Source of the DNA: Parasitella parasitica
Taxonomy: Eukaryota; Mucoromycota; Mucoromycetes; Mucorales; Mucoraceae
Assembly: GCA_025201805.1 (NCBI GenBank)
Contig: MU619393.1
Span: 1 to 64,000 of the forward strand
Direction: 5' to 3'
Length of the DNA stretch: 64,000 nucleotides
The translations under genes and the position numbers were made by a program. How positions within the stretch are numbered: the stretch's first letter is position 1; the number at the start of each line of letters is the position of its first letter. A model generated the notes under the pieces. It was given only the letters and a program-made list of their open reading frames with translations. It did not search any database and had not been told where the DNA came from. This document shows positions 47,807 through 61,087 of the stretch, in pieces.

Positions 47807-48129
47807 GCCCTAGGCCCTTTTAAGACTTATTTTACGACGTAATTTGAGGAGTCTCTTTTGAGGGTAATATGTAAACTGTGATTTCTAGTTTAACACATGA
47901 ATCAACCTTAAATGTTATTATTTATACCAATTTGTAAAAGCGAGAGAAGGGTGCGATAACAGTGGGAAGGGAGGCATTTATATGATGGCTGTAGTTCGCA
48001 ATGTTGCACCAGACATTGGCAGTAAACTTTCTTACTGTAATGACCAAGAGAGATTGCATGAACTAATAATATAAATAACCAGAAAGTAAAATGTTTAAAA
48101 GAATTTCGAATAAATAGGCAAAAAAAAGT
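47807..48129. other. Spacer between Helitron relic and broken gene
   Basis: About 320 AT-rich bases with no recognised feature. It separates two decayed mobile-type sequences transcribed in opposite directions. Confidence 0.5.
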
Positions 48130-49300
48130 GGTACTGTTGCTTTGGATGTGGCTATAGGAATCACTCCAAAAAAAAAATCGAAACTTGGTTTTATTGACGA
48201 GAAAGAGGTTTGCCCGGGCAAGACTTTGGTCGATGATTTCGATGTTACAGCTATTTTCCGACGTTATCAAATTTACTCTGAAAAAATAGCTAAACCTATT
48301 ATGCTTGAAAGCAACATCCAAGAATTATTAGCCTTGGGCGATGTCCTATTTTTAGCAAGAAACCAACACAGCAATACGATGATGTCTTTTTCACCGAAGA
48401 GTTGCTTGATAAACTGTCAATTAATCAACAACATTTATTGTGAAATAAAATTCCAGACACATGCCCCGAGTTTACAAAAAGAGAGTACATGGATGTGATG
48501 GACATTTTAACTTGTATCGATCGAAACACTGTGACACCCAAACAAGCGAAACTTCAATTATTAACGCTTGCTGCTGATATGGATTCTTTAAAAAGGCATA
48601 TTATTGAAGGAGTTGGTGATATGTAAGTGTAGTCGGATGAACAGGGGTTGAATGAGGGCTTAATTTTTTTTATTCTGTGGTTGTAATAGGCTTACGAAAT
48701 TACCCTTGGACACAATAGTGGTGAAGCTGATATCCAAACCAGATACTATGAGCCATTGCTATCACCGATCTTGGCGGATAACACGAAGAAAGTCATTTTG
48801 AGATGGCTAAACAAGATGGATGAAGTAACACCTGAAATACGAGCAGATGCAATCATATCAACATTGATCCAATCGAGATTTGGAAGACGTCTTGGGTATG
48901 GCGAGGTAAAACCTGGCCACCACACAATCGCTTTATATAGACACTTTGAAATTGGCCATTTTATCAAGGAATAATTGTTTAAACAAAGGACATCCTACCA
49001 TTTCATTTCAAGTCAACGGATTCCAGCGCTTTTATACCATGACTGAAATTGGTCGTGTCAAAGTTCCAGATTCTTTATCATCAATTGAATCATTTGCTAC
49101 CATGAAAAACCTCCAAACATTGTTATATGTGATCCATGTGTTATGGTATTGGTGTTATTCCACCTCATTGCCAAATTATTCACCGCTGCCTTCTAGTTCC
49201 TCAAGCCCTGATATTATTGCTTTATTTAATATGGCTAGCAACTCAAACTCCAAATTTCGAGATTGCCCCATTCAATTTAATTGATGTGATTAGTTTTAAT
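48130..49300 (+). pseudogene. Broken copy of a Mucorales-type repetitive protein family
   Basis: Protein-like segments run in order but in different frames. First comes VCPGKTLVDDFDVTAIFRRYQ with IAKPIMLESNIQELLALGDV, then YDDVFFTEELLDKLSINQQ after a frame change, a stop near 48441, then MDVMDILTCIDRNTVTPKQ. A possible intron with GTAAGT follows near 48622. Then come PILADNTKKVILRWLNKMDE, TPEIRADAIISTLIQSRFG and LGYGEVKPG, and after another frame change LAILSRN and YTMTEIGRVKVPDSL. Stops and frameshifts make it non-functional. I recall this LGYGEVK-type protein as a multi-copy, uncharacterised family in Mucorales genomes; that recollection is not checked. Confidence 0.7.
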
Positions 49301-50739
49301 AAATATAAATCAAGTTTTATGATTTGCAAAATAAAAAGCTTTCTATTTTTCGCTATTAATGAATAAGGCTGAAAAGTATAAAATAAGAGTTAGATTCACT
49401 CTTTTCAACTATCCAAACTCTCAAGCTTTCCAATGCAATTGCATCCCTGCTAAATTTCTGGAGCGTTGGCTTCTTTAGGAAAAAATCAACAAACAAACAT
49501 AACCTTTTTATTAAACATATTTACATATTTATTGTAAGCTGTATCATATAACTCTTATTTATTATTTGGCAGAAAAACCCTTGGCTTATGAATATGAAGT
49601 GATGTGTCAATTTCCCAATCTGAAGTCAAACTCAAGCAAACTCAATCCTGAACACAACCCAGGAATATATCCCAATGGATCATGTTCCTTATTTATAACA
49701 TAACATGACATCGTCCATTCTCTATATAACACCATGTCTCACACTTGTACCTTATCCCCCCATCAGTCCACTTAGATTCACAGTTTATTTGAATTATTTC
49801 TCATTCTGATAAAGCACCGAGTTAATAACGCCGACATCAATCTCTCCAGGATTTATTATTGTATCCATATAAAGGCTACATATGTCATAGTTATAATGCA
49901 CGGATAATGATATTAATTGTTGGTTTTTCATTTACAAATAAGGAATAAGCTACAAGTTGTAATTGAACCTCTCGCGGGATGTCGGGAAGCAATCTGCCCA
50001 ATCTTTTCTTTAATTCAATAATCTAGAAGAATAGGTCTGTCCTGGAAATGCTGTGATTTAATAATGTTTGACACTTCTTGTCCAACATCAGATGTTGTGT
50101 GGATAAACATTGATTGATATTTTAGTATAAATAGAGATCATATCTTATGTCTATCATACAGCCATTGTGTTGCTCACATGCTTTGTAGTAAGCGATCACC
50201 TTTTTTTCCATTGATGTGTAAGACAAGGCCTCATATGCAACTTAATATCCTGTAGATATAATCGAAAGCTGAGAAGATATGCTGTGAAGTATGGTCTCAA
50301 GTCCGTGTTCGAATAACCTTATTTTTGGCCAAGAAAATACCATTCCAATCTGTAAATACTAGTTTTTCGCTCTCAATGAAAATTAAATAGCTATTTTTTC
50401 CTTTGTATGTTCTATTTCAAGTAATAAAAACTTGTTGGCATTTCTTCATCGTAGTGTCTCGTTGAAAGAAGAGGCTTTCAGGATAATTTTTTTTTTCGTT
50501 TTCAATGTAAATGATAAATGATTGTTTGAATATTCATTCCTGCAAACAAAAACACACGGATGCTGTTAATGAAGCCACTATAATTGAAAACGTAATACTT
50601 CGTGAGACACTTTACAACCAAGATGCAGTATGTATGGAACCCATTTGCGTGACCTTGAAAACGCGAAGCAGAAATTTACCAAAAAGTGTGCAACAAAAAA
50701 ATCTTGACATTACACTTTCCATCGAAAACATTGTCAATC
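49301..50739. other. Gene-poor region before ddb1, with repeat copy B
   Basis: About 1.4 kb of AT-rich sequence. It holds the inverted partner of the 18 kb repeat (49669-49814) and the ddb1 promoter. The frame from 50511 runs into the first ddb1 exon in the wrong frame and was not accepted. Confidence 0.55.
49669..49814 (-). repeat. Dispersed repeat, copy B
   Basis: Read on the minus strand, this block matches 18144-18377 in four stretches in the same order, starting CTTTATCAGAATGAGAAAT and ending GATCCATTGGGAT. It is shorter than copy A by an internal gap. It lies about 370 bases after the broken Mucorales-type gene, so the two may belong to one element. Confidence 0.75.
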
Positions 50740-53700
50740 ATGAACAGCAAGAACACTTACCATGTTGTCACTACCATCAATGAACCCACCGCTATTACAT
50801 GCACAGCCAAAAGCAGGTTTCTTGATCCTGAATATGATAACCTCATTATTTGGTAAAAGAAAATTTCGCCATCAAAAAAACTAATTTTGACAACTCATCG
50901 TGCAAGCTTTTTGTTCTACATTATTACTTATCAATAGCAAGGGCTCTACAATTGAAATTTACTCGATATTATCTGACGGTATCAAGTTGGCAACAGATTT
51001 TAGCATTTATGGCGTGATCAGTAAGATACAGGCATGCACTATACCCGTAAGTTTAAACCATCTCTTTTTTTAAAAAATGTCTTGACCTTTTTCATTTAGA
51101 ATAAATCAACATGCTCCTTATTCGTACTGACAGACCAAAACTACTTTACAATTCTTACATATGATTCTGTAATGCAGAGAATAAATTCAGAAGGTCATGG
51201 CAAACTGAGTGAACCCAATGCACGTATTACGGACCAACCTATTTCGATAGTGATCGATTTGAAGAGCAGTACAATCCTAATCAGTGCATTTACGGGACGC
51301 TTGTTTTCCGTACCACTTGCACCCAAGATAGATGTCAAGGGCAAATCGAAAGAAGCTGTCCGATCGACTCCATTTGAACCATCATCTATACGAACAAACG
51401 AGTTCGACTTTATATCTATGGTGTCACTGAAAGGCATCCATCAATCCAGCATTGCAGTCTTATTGGGAGGGATCGACAATCTGAAGACAATCAAGACGTT
51501 CAAATATAATGCTTTACTGAACGAAATTTCAGAAAATGACAAACTGCAGGTTGGAGTAGAAGCGACCACGCATTCACTAGTCGCTGTGCCGGACCCAATC
51601 GGCGGCGTACTATCCATTGGAGAGTACATTATATCTTACTACGATCTCTTATCTCCAGGCAGTACGCCAAAGGAATTAAGTATCGATCCAACAGTAGTCA
51701 TGGCAACCTCGTTTCTGGAAAACAGTTATGATCATTGCATGATCGGAGATGCTGAAGGATATCTCTACATGCTGACGTTTGATATTAACAATCTTAAAGT
51801 GCATCAAATTCATAGTACGCTAATTGGACAAGCCTGCATTCCAAATTCAATCACTGATCTAGGAAATGATTTGTTCTATATCGGATCTTCACAAGGCGAT
51901 CCATGTGTGATAAGGCTGAACAGACTAGGAGCCAAATTCTCCGTAGACATTCTGCACACATTCTCGAATCTCGGACCTATTGTGGATTTCTGTCTGTTTG
52001 ATTATGATCAGCAAGGCAAGCAGACGATGGTATGCTGTTCTGGCGTAGACAAGGACGGCAGTTTACGTGTGGTAGAAAATGGGATTGGATTTTTAGAAGA
52101 ATATGAGTTGAATATACCACTGATTACGCAAGTCTTCCCATTAATAATACCTGGCAGGTAGGCCCTCAAAGCGACCTGGCACCGCACACACCGACACATA
52201 CACACACACATTGGCTAACATTTTAATGTAGAACGTCGGATACTCTTATTATTTCAACATTCGACCGAACGATCGTATTGAATCAAACTAGCGACACGGA
52301 AATGAAGGAATACAATAAATACGGTGCATTGATACACAATGATATCACCCTTGCAACGACTGTCAATCACCAAGGCCACTTGGTACAGATTACCAAATTA
52401 TCAGCACGCATAATGACCCTGGGGAGTCAGGGCACTCTTTTACACGAATGGAGGCCACCTAAAGGAGAATATATTGCTATTGCCCAAGTGAATGCAACCC
52501 AATGTGTGCTTTGTTGTGGGAAAGGCTTACTGATTTATTTGGATTATGCAGGCAACGCATTTAGACAGATTAGCTGCTTGCAATTGCCTGATGTTGCCTG
52601 TATACGGCTTTGCCCTCTTAAAGAAGACGGTCTTGATAACGATTACGTACTGGTTGGCATGTGGTCGAAGCCAAAGGCCATGCTACTACTGCTCCCCACC
52701 TTAGAGACTATTCTGGAGTATCCAGTCAAGGAAACGGGGCCTCGTGATCTGCTGATTACAAGGTTCGAACAAAAATTATATTTCATGGTGCTTCTTGGGG
52801 ATGGGCAGTTATTCAGTAACGAGATACAGTTTAGGAGAAACGTGGCACTCTTAATGAACGAAAGACAAACAATGGTTGGCACTTACTGCACAGCCATGTA
52901 CCCCTATGTACATCAGGAGCAAAAGAAGGTTTTCATTGCAGGAAGCAGGCCCACTATCGTATCCAGCTTACGGCAAACTCTATTTTTCTCTGCTGTCAAT
53001 ATGAAGGTTTGAACTGACAACAATGACCTGTCTGCAGTATTCTAAAATGTTCTTTAGGATATCTTTGCATTTGCTACATTCAACCAACATATTTTATTGA
53101 TGACTAGTCAAAGTTTATTATTTGGCCAGATTGATGCGAGCCAAAAACTGCACCACAACAAGTTTAAAATTGAAAATGACATGCCTGTGCGAATTCGATA
53201 CATGAACCAAGCAAGGGCGTTGGCAGTGGGCACAATTTACAAGGAAAAGAACAACCATAACGGATTTCTTTCAAGCAAAGGCAACATACGTATTTTGGAC
53301 GCACAGACATTTCAAGGTAACTGCTACAAATCTGCGAGTTTAAATTGCAAGCAGCTAGACTAACCTCCAACAATTAGTGCTGGATACTTACGCATTGCCT
53401 GAAACCGAAACAATTGAAAGCATGGTCATGGCAAGCTTCTCTGGATATCCCAATAAAGAGTACCTGTTTGTCGGCACAATTATCGAGAATCTCGAAGATC
53501 CAGATGCAAATCATGGCCGTATTCTAGTGTTTGACATAAAGGACAACTATAAAGTCGAATTGCTCGAGGCAGTTGAACAGCCTGGCGTTATATACGATCT
53601 GAAAGCATTCCAGAATTCAGTGGTGGCAGCCGTGAATGGCTCGGTAAGTTCAAGCATGATCTTTCCCCTAGCAAAACCTGACTTGTTTATAGATTTATTG

Positions 53701-54531
53701 CTTGACGAAATTTGCACCAGACTTGCCGGTTGGCCAAAGATTGTCCTTTGAGATCAATGTCCACAAAAATGTATTGGCATTAGGATTAGATACTCGAGGA
53801 GATAAGGTGCTGGTTGGTGATTTAATGCAGTCTATGTCAGTTTTGAAAATGACAAGCCAAGATCCTTTGAAGCTAGATGTATTGGCAGTGGACAGCAAAC
53901 CAGTTTGGATGACAGCTGTCAAGTTTGTCAACGATTACACTTATATTGGAGCTGATGATAGAAACAACATATTCACACTGGCGTTGGATCAAAATGAAAA
54001 TAACGAAGGAAACATATCAAAATTACAGCTGAAAGGGGGATTTCATGTTGGATCACTGATTAACTGCTTCCGACCAGGTACAATAAAGTCTATACACACG
54101 CAAATGTTAGACGACTCAATATATTATTAGATACTTTGGTAGATGTATTGTCGACTGGAATCAAGGATAAGGATGCACTGACAAAATGCACTGCAAAGTC
54201 ATTCACATTTGCCACCGTACATGGATCCATTGGAACAGTGAAGACAATATCACAAAAGTCATTTGAAATGTTCAACGTGCTGCAGCAATATATTTTACTC
54301 GAAAATACAAATGTGGGCAATCTCAAATATTCGTCATGGCGAAACTACAAGCCCAAATTACAACAAATGTACCATCAGCAGGAGATCACAACCTATTTAG
54401 ATGGTGATTTACTGAAGAAGTTTCAGTGTTTGACATATACAGCCAAGTACAAGATATTACAGCAGCATGAACTACTAAGAAGATACAGTATCATTGAAAT
54501 GGAAGGACTTATTAATAGCCTAATTTCTTAA
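50740..54531 (+). CDS. ddb1: DDB1-like protein, CUL4 ligase adaptor (CPSF-A family)
   Basis: DDB1 links substrate receptors to the CUL4 ubiquitin ligase and acts in DNA repair and replication control; it has three WD40-type beta-propellers. Eight exons are proposed: 50740-50852, 50938-51046, 51100-52157, 52232-53006, 53058-53316, 53378-53643, 53693-54077 and 54131-54531, giving 1,121 residues, near the usual 1,140. The start encodes MNSKNTYHVVTTINEPTAIT. Family marks are DNLIICKGSTIEIYSI, SIYGVISKI, AVPDPIGGVLSIGEYIISYY, FSNLGPIVDFCLFDYD, VCCSGVDKDGSLRVVENGIGF, FVGTIIENLEDPDANHGRI and the C-terminal TTYLDGDLLKKFQ. The related splicing factor Rse1 and cleavage factor Cft1 share the fold; the first-propeller motifs and length favour DDB1. 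A frame from 50511 overlaps the start in another frame and was not used. Confidence 0.92.
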
Positions 54532-54787
54532 TAAATATTTATTTGTTTGTGCTAATGCAATTCTATCGAGTGTTTCATATGTTACATATAGGGAGAAACT
54601 AAAAGAAAGAGGGGAGGCTTCGTTCACTGTCTCTGCCTGTCTGCCTCCCAAGAGTCACATTATTGGCTGTTATTTCAGAGTGTCTAATATGCGAAGGTTG
54701 GGTTCTCCACATAGTACACTCTCATTTAGTATGAATTTCTTTCTTCTTTCTTTCTCTTTCTTTTTACTTTTTTTTCCAACCCTTAAA

Positions 54788-57308
54788 ATGAACGTATTGC
54801 ATTCTCATTTATCAACATTATTTTCATTATGGACATCAGTAGACCTGGATACATGCTCAATGAACAGTAAATTACATGTAACACGAATACATAACAACAA
54901 TATTCTTTTGGTTATTAATGCATTTGTACCCTAGAATGTGATTCATGAACTAGAAAAGCTGATCATGGCTGAGAAGCGGGAAAAGATGATACTTGCAGCC
55001 AACATTGAAGATGCAATGGTAATGAACCTTGCTTGAAAAGATAGGCTTGTGTGCGCTAACAAAGACAACAGACAAGCGTCGATTTAGCTTCTCAGTTACT
55101 GGGTGTTTCATTAGAAAATATGCTGTACTCAAGCATCAGTAATGAAAAAATTAGCATCTCACCAGAGACACTGTCAATGTACAATAGCCTGAATCCCACT
55201 TTTCCTAAACAAAAGGCATTAATTGAGTTAGACTCTAGACTAACACATGTAACGTTGGAATGTTTACAGTTATTATTTTTGCTTAAAAAGTATTATTATT
55301 ATCTTAGGAAATATCAACAAGGCAGCACTATGTTGATGAATGGCTAATATCCATACAGAAACTATGCAAAATACTAGACATTCCATATAGATTTAAATCA
55401 ATAGAGGTATAAAAAAACTATTCATTGTAATTTCAATTAGTAATGTTTGATATAGGAGTATCATGAAAATGATTTGTCTTGGGCCACCGTTCAATCAGTA
55501 AGCACATATTTATATTATCCCTTAAAATCAGCAAAGTTGGAAAGCTAACCCCCCTTTGCACATACAATAGATAAGTTGCGAGTTACGTGATTTAAAAGAA
55601 ATTGAGGTATTTTTTTTTTTCTATATGCAATTGTAAAAATATAGACTAAGCAGCATATTACTATGAATAGGCATGCCGTATTCAGCAGTTCAATTCAACT
55701 ATGAAATCAATTCATTATTACTGGCATGTACTCCACTACCAACCAAATATAAACCACCAAGATAATACCATCGAGACAAACCTATTCGCCCTATACCAAA
55801 ACTTTCCCTTAGACGTTGATCTCAGCATGGTGAGAGACCAATATGAGCTATCCACATTTGATTACTATCGTCATCCCTCAAATCAGCTGCAATTGACAAC
55901 CTGGACACTGGATTTACTGTATAAAAAGCAGCGTGTGCTTCAATCCTTGTATGACGCTAGAATTCATGTATATAATCACTCGACTACAAGGATTAAAGCA
56001 GTGTGGGAAGAGTTTAATATACCCATCTTGGAGAGGCCCACCTTGCCACTTGGATTAAGCAACCAGAATATGATTCAACTGCAAGAAATTATGGATAGCA
56101 TCGATCCTCTGGTGAAGAGCGTATTTGACAAGTACATTCAACAGGTAAAAACGACAAAGTTCTCCTTGAAGGTGATGTATGCTAAACCAACATGTTACAG
56201 TTTAAGGTTCAATTGATACCCTTATGGGATGCTTGCCTCCTATCACAGGTAGAAAGAGCAGAATTCATTGCATCCCTTTACGAAAAAAGTGAGTCCCTTT
56301 CCTGTAAAGTTGGTTCCCTATTTAGCTTACATGTTGTTGTTGTTGTGATTATAGATACAAAACTGGAAATTAAATCACAAGTCGATCATCATATGACATA
56401 TCTCACAAGTATCCACATTGAGGGCCAAGCGCTGAAAGCACTAATGAAGGAAAGAAAAGACTTGATTCAGGTACAAATCATCCAAAGGACTGATTTTCAA
56501 CAAAGATCTAACGCTTCTAACTCATGCAGAAAATGATTGACTTTGAGAAAACGGCCTCTGACCCCAAACGACTGTTTCAAGCTTCTTTCCAGCTGTTAGA
56601 AGAGGAAAAATGGCGCAATAATTGTTTACCACGTTTATTATATTTAGACCGTCAATTGATCAAAGCGATCAATGAGTTTGAAAAACTCGCTGGCAAGCCC
56701 GTTATGATAGGAGAACGACGATATCTCGATACTTTGGTAAGCATTGTAATGCGACGAACATTCAATCTCTAACAATACCCTCTTCCCCCCAACTTTTTTT
56801 TTCAACAACACAGTTGGATGAAATTGCCGACCGAGAGGCAAATCAAACGTTTTTCGGCTTCCTCAACTCTGACCCTGTCCAGGCACAAAAACGTGCAAAA
56901 AGCCGACCTGCATCAGTAGGTAGTTTAGGGTCGATCATGCAAGCCAAAAAGCCACATCAACTTAAAACACGCGCTATCTCTGCTATCATGACCTCAGTCG
57001 TCAGCAATACACAGAGCGTACCAAAGAAGATTAAGCCATCTCAATCCATGCCGTTAAAAAAGAAACCTGTTGTGAAATCCCCTATTCCCCAAGAAAAGAA
57101 GGGTCAGCAACAGCAGCAACAGCAGCAACAGGAAAAACAACAGCAGCAGGAGCAAGAGCAACCTCAAAACCAAGGCGAAATCTACTCTTCTACTGCATAC
57201 ATCAATTCAAACATCACACTTACAAAAGCATTCAGACAAAAAGGCCAAATGGCCTCTCTCATACCCATACCCGCTTCTCGAGCATTGACGACTACAAAAT
57301 CTGTTTAA
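54788..57308 (+). CDS. ase1: Ase1/PRC1/MAP65 microtubule crosslinker
   Basis: A homodimeric protein that bundles antiparallel microtubules in the spindle midzone. At least eleven short exons are visible; the first are 54788-54877, 54935-55018 and 55072-55248, the longest spans about 55671-56143, and the last starts near 56814. The N-terminal part is helical (SHLSTLFSLWTSV; VIHELEKLIMAEKREKM). The middle carries the family's spectrin-like region (LERPTLPLGLSNQNMIQLQEI, VQLIPLWDACLLSQVER, DFEKTASDPKRLFQASFQLL, LPRLLYLDRQLIKAINEFE, RYLDTLLDEIADREANQ). The C-terminal tail is basic and disordered, with a glutamine tract (about 57103-57160), as expected for the microtubule-binding, Cdk-regulated tail. 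It lies 257 bases after ddb1. Small middle exons (55308-55600) are less certain than the rest. Confidence 0.9.
57103..57160 (+). repeat. CAG/CAA tract coding for glutamines
   Basis: Mixed CAG and CAA codons give QQQQQQQQ, EK, QQQQ and further QE pairs in the tail of the Ase1-like protein. Interruption by glutamate codons should slow expansion. Confidence 0.8.
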
Positions 57309-57534
57309 AAAGACATGAATAAAATTGTAAAATATTCAATTATGCACTTGTAGATCAGCTCAATCTAGTCGCATTTGTTGGTGCTCGAGAAAACGGCTTC
57401 ATTTCATGCAAAAAATAAAGGTTCGGCCTGTAAAGATCAGGCTATGCATTATTGTTGCTTTACATAAACATCAATAATAACCTAATTAAATTATGAAACG
57501 TTTAGCGCAGACCACTGCAAATATATACTTTATC

Positions 57535-60500
57535 TTAGAGCATGTCATATTCATAAGACTTTCTACTGTCTACGTTTTTAGCATCTAAAGGGTCAATAAC
57601 GCTTTCATTTGCGCGTCCACTAACAGGCTTTTTCATTATAAAGCTGCTTCTTTTTCTAGGAGACAGTGGTTTCTGTTCAGACTTGAATAAATCCTGGCCG
57701 CCACCACCATCACTGCTATTCAGAGAAGAGGCAGAAGAAGGCTGCTTATCGGCAAGGCTGGCTTCGTTTTCCAACATCCACTGAAACTTGGCATTTGCAT
57801 AGGCTTTAGGACTGGATAACTGGAGATCCGGGTCTGATAAAAGGTCTTCAATTCTACTCTTGACCTGTTGCTTGGGTGGTGTGGGATTGATAGGAACGTA
57901 GGAAATTGGGATCTGAGGGAGCTTCTGCTCTTGGAAACCACCGGCAGCGGGTGGTAGAGGCTTGCTTTCTTTCTCAATAGTGAGCGAATCTATCTCGGCT
58001 GATATCAAAGAGGATGATGTTTGAGGAGGAATAAATATTGTTGCTGATGTTCTTTTAGCTGACACTGTAGAAGGAGGTGGGGATGAAGGCGTGGAGGGTA
58101 TAGATGCAGCCTCTTTATGATCCACCAAGTCCCATTTCCACTCTTCGCCATTGGAAGTGCTATCAGGTGTGCAGCCATCAATCGCACTCGCATCAAAATG
58201 AGCCTGCTTGCCTAGAAGGACGTCGCGCACATGTTTGAGCCCTGCAAGTGCCATAATGATGGTAGCTTCATTTTGAGTAGGCCTTGTGACTAAAGTTTCG
58301 CTAAAGTTTTCTTTCTCTTCAGCAATGGACGAGTTATTACTATCATAGTTAGCCAGCTTTCCTTCTTCTTCTTTTCCTACCGCCTCATCTTTAGGCACAT
58401 TTTGTAAATCCTCGGGTGACCTTCGAATAGCCTCTTCTTTCTTTTCAGGAACACTTGTGTCAAGGAAAATCTCGTTTTCTAATAGAGAGATACATTTGGC
58501 CATCATATCCCCCATGCTGCGATTTACCGTTGCAAATCTTGCGAGATCTTCGTTGTTTTTAGGAAGAGGAATGGGAGGTGCACGTTGCTCGTATTTATGA
58601 GTATTGGTAATACGGCCAATACCAGAGGGAAACTCTGATGACACAGTGGATCTTCTTAGGCCCTCCTGCTGTTTTCCTAGAACGTTCTCACCAAAAGTAT
58701 TTACATTTTTCTATATACAAACATCATTAGAGAAAAAGATAATTTATTCGATATGCTACATACCATCACACCAGCAATAGCTCTGTTTAGATCTCTCACT
58801 TGAGAATTTTTCATCATGTTTGTCGTAATTCTTGAAAAACTCTCAAACCCTTGCGAGCTTCTATGGTTAAGGGTTCGCTGTTGAACAGGTTGCCGCTGTT
58901 GCTGTTCCGAATAAGCTGTGGCACCAGACAATCCCTCAGGTACGCCATCCGACATGCTGTTTCGAGGATCCTTTCCAGATCTAATATCAATTTGCTGTAA
59001 AATATGCAAAGCAGTGTCTTCAGATAGGTCTTTTTGTAAATCCTTTGCTTGCTCAACTAAAGATGCAGGCTTGGAAACCTGAGGCGGTCTCATCAATAGT
59101 GTTAAGCATTCAGCATAATCTTTCCGCAACACTGAATAAGACTATTAGAAGCGACGCAAATAGAGCATTCTTTGTATACAAACGTTGATCCCTCATGCGT
59201 AATAGAATGACCAAACACACATATTCCACAATTTTAAGCGTTGGATCTTGGGCAAAAATAGCATCCCAGAGTTTCATTAGTTCATATATGTCAAATTCTC
59301 GTCCAAAGAGTAATCGGATCCAACGGCTTGGCCAAAGGTTAGCTACTAGACAGGTGTACAAACATGAGTATTATTTATGCTTACATTCCGTATAACTGAG
59401 GTTCAATGCCAAAACTCTCCAAATGACGATACAATAATGGATCAACAGTGCGAAGATATTGATGGTGAATACGATGGCAAGTCATTACAACAGGATTTAA
59501 TTGAGCACTCTAATAGTCAAGAGATGTATTTAGAACCAAGTACCAAATAGTGTTGCTACCAGATAAAAACTTACATCAGTAAGCTTGGGTATATGGTTTG
59601 ACAAGATGTCAGGCTAACGATTCAACAAAAGGGTAAATATACATCATAGCTTTGATCAAAATCATATATAAAAACCTTAGTGTTGTTTTTGGCTGCTTTG
59701 TGATTTGGTGAATCGTCGTTGAATTCGTACCATGCTTTCCCAAAAGTCATAAGATTATCAAACAAAATGTATGCGTCATGCTCTACAAACGCCGAGTCCA
59801 AAACCTGAAGCATCAACTTGGTGGCAGGGCTACATTTAAAAGTGAGAATCTACAAAGAAGTTTGCTGGGGAGCAACAAACTTACTCGATATGGCCTTGAT
59901 CTACTTGATCCGTATCCAAGCTTTCAGTTGCAAGAACCCAATATAATGGAGCCAACAATTCATGCATGCCTTGGCGATAAGAGACATCGCGGTTCAGCTT
60001 GCAATAAATAAACAAAATGTCGGTTAATCGCTGTTGTACATGGTTATCGCGAAAGAAATCGACGTCTGGAAAACTAATTGTGTTCTTTTGAAATTGAGTT
60101 GGATGCACTACCAGATATTTTCAGTTCCTTACGTTCTTTCCACATCTTGACGAATGACAGTACGGATTTCGGTATCCGCAAAATACTGTTGCCATGGATT
60201 CTAGAAAAAGAGGCATCAGTACGAAATATTGCTGCAATGACAGAGATTTATGTTACGCTATCGCTAAGTGCCAAAGGATTGTTATCTGAAAGGTCTTCCT
60301 CGCCCTTTTTGTTCATTTTTTCAGCAGGCTCATCAATGTACTTTCGTCTTAAATCCGTATAATGTTGGCGTTGTTCCAATTGCAATGACGGCCAGGTCGA
60401 GACTTCCAAGGTGGGAAGATACCCGAGAAATATCTGTTTTTACTCTGTTGAGTGCATATTTACGTCTCGTAACAAGTTACTAACCTTCCAGCAAACCGAG

Positions 60501-60679
60501 CGCAATCCATTTTGACATACACTACCTGCGACTGCTCGGTGTCGAAGCGAGTTGAGAGATAAATTTGGATCATCAAAAATAATATCCCAGGCTTTCCTGT
60601 TTGTATGCTTGTCTTAAGTTACTGTTTCCTGCGTGGAATTTTTTCGTTCTTACCTCTTTGTTTCAAGTATTTGTGTCAT
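57535..60679 (-). CDS. TBC1D5-like Rab GTPase-activating protein
   Basis: A TBC-domain Rab-GAP; TBC1D5 in animals acts on Rab7 with retromer and in autophagy. The first exons proposed are 60679-60654, 60596-60485, 60433-60257, 60200-60133 and 60073-59885; several more follow and the last is 58644-57535. The TBC domain begins NGLRSVCWKIFLGYLP. It contains the arginine-finger motif IRQDVERTFPDVDFF, the glutamine-finger motif YRQGMHELLAPLYWVL, EHDAYILFDNLM, and the SRWIRLLFGREFDIYELMKLWD stretch. The first TBC insertion (KYIDEPAEKMNKKGEE, NNPLALSDS) matches the TBC1D5 type. The C-terminal about 450 residues are disordered, S/P/E-rich. It is convergent with ase1 (226 bases between stops). Exon joins between 59860 and 58690 were not all fixed. 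Confidence 0.85.
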
Positions 60680-60903
60680 GATTCAAATAATGGATGAATA
60701 AGAGACTGAGTGATAAATACGAGAAGAAAAGAAAAAATAATTATGCGGTGTCCTCTTCTGATGGTTTGTTCAACAACACTTATTTGATCCCCGGTTTTTA
60801 TGTATTAGCCTTTATTTATTGTCACATTGAGAGTTTCTTCTTGTGTCAGAAGGTAGTTTCTCTCAAATCGAGAAGAAGAAGTAAGTATAATACGGCATCT
60901 AAG

Positions 60904-60946
<43 letters not shown>

Positions 60947-61087
60947 TCGGTCGATTAAGCTTGTTTTTTGCACTGTCAAGTGGTTTGTAATTTTGTCAAG
61001 ATAATGGCAACCATAAACAAGAGACAACAAGCTTATTAGCGCGTAAAAATACAACAGGAAAAGTCAACACGGTTTTATATCTATTAT
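60680..61087. other. Intergenic region with a 34-base T run
   Basis: About 400 bases between the TBC gene start and the peptidase stop. A homopolymer of 34 T lies at 60908-60941. The 98-codon plus-strand frame at 60694-60990 translates the T run into phenylalanines and was not accepted. Confidence 0.6.
60908..60941. repeat. 34-base T homopolymer
   Basis: The longest homopolymer in the window. On the minus strand it is a poly-A run about 150 bases past the peptidase stop codon, so it may be an old retro-inserted poly-A tail or simple slippage. Confidence 0.9.

Noticed and set aside
50511-50783. 90-codon plus-strand frame overlapping the ddb1 start
   Set aside because: It is out of frame with ddb1; the conserved DDB1 N-terminus begins at 50740 in another frame.
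50740-54531. Rse1 (splicing) or Cft1 (cleavage) instead of DDB1
   Set aside because: Same fold, but the first-propeller and C-terminal motifs and the length match DDB1 better.
60694-60990. 98-codon frame over the T homopolymer
   Set aside because: Contains a run of phenylalanines from the T tract and no conserved features.
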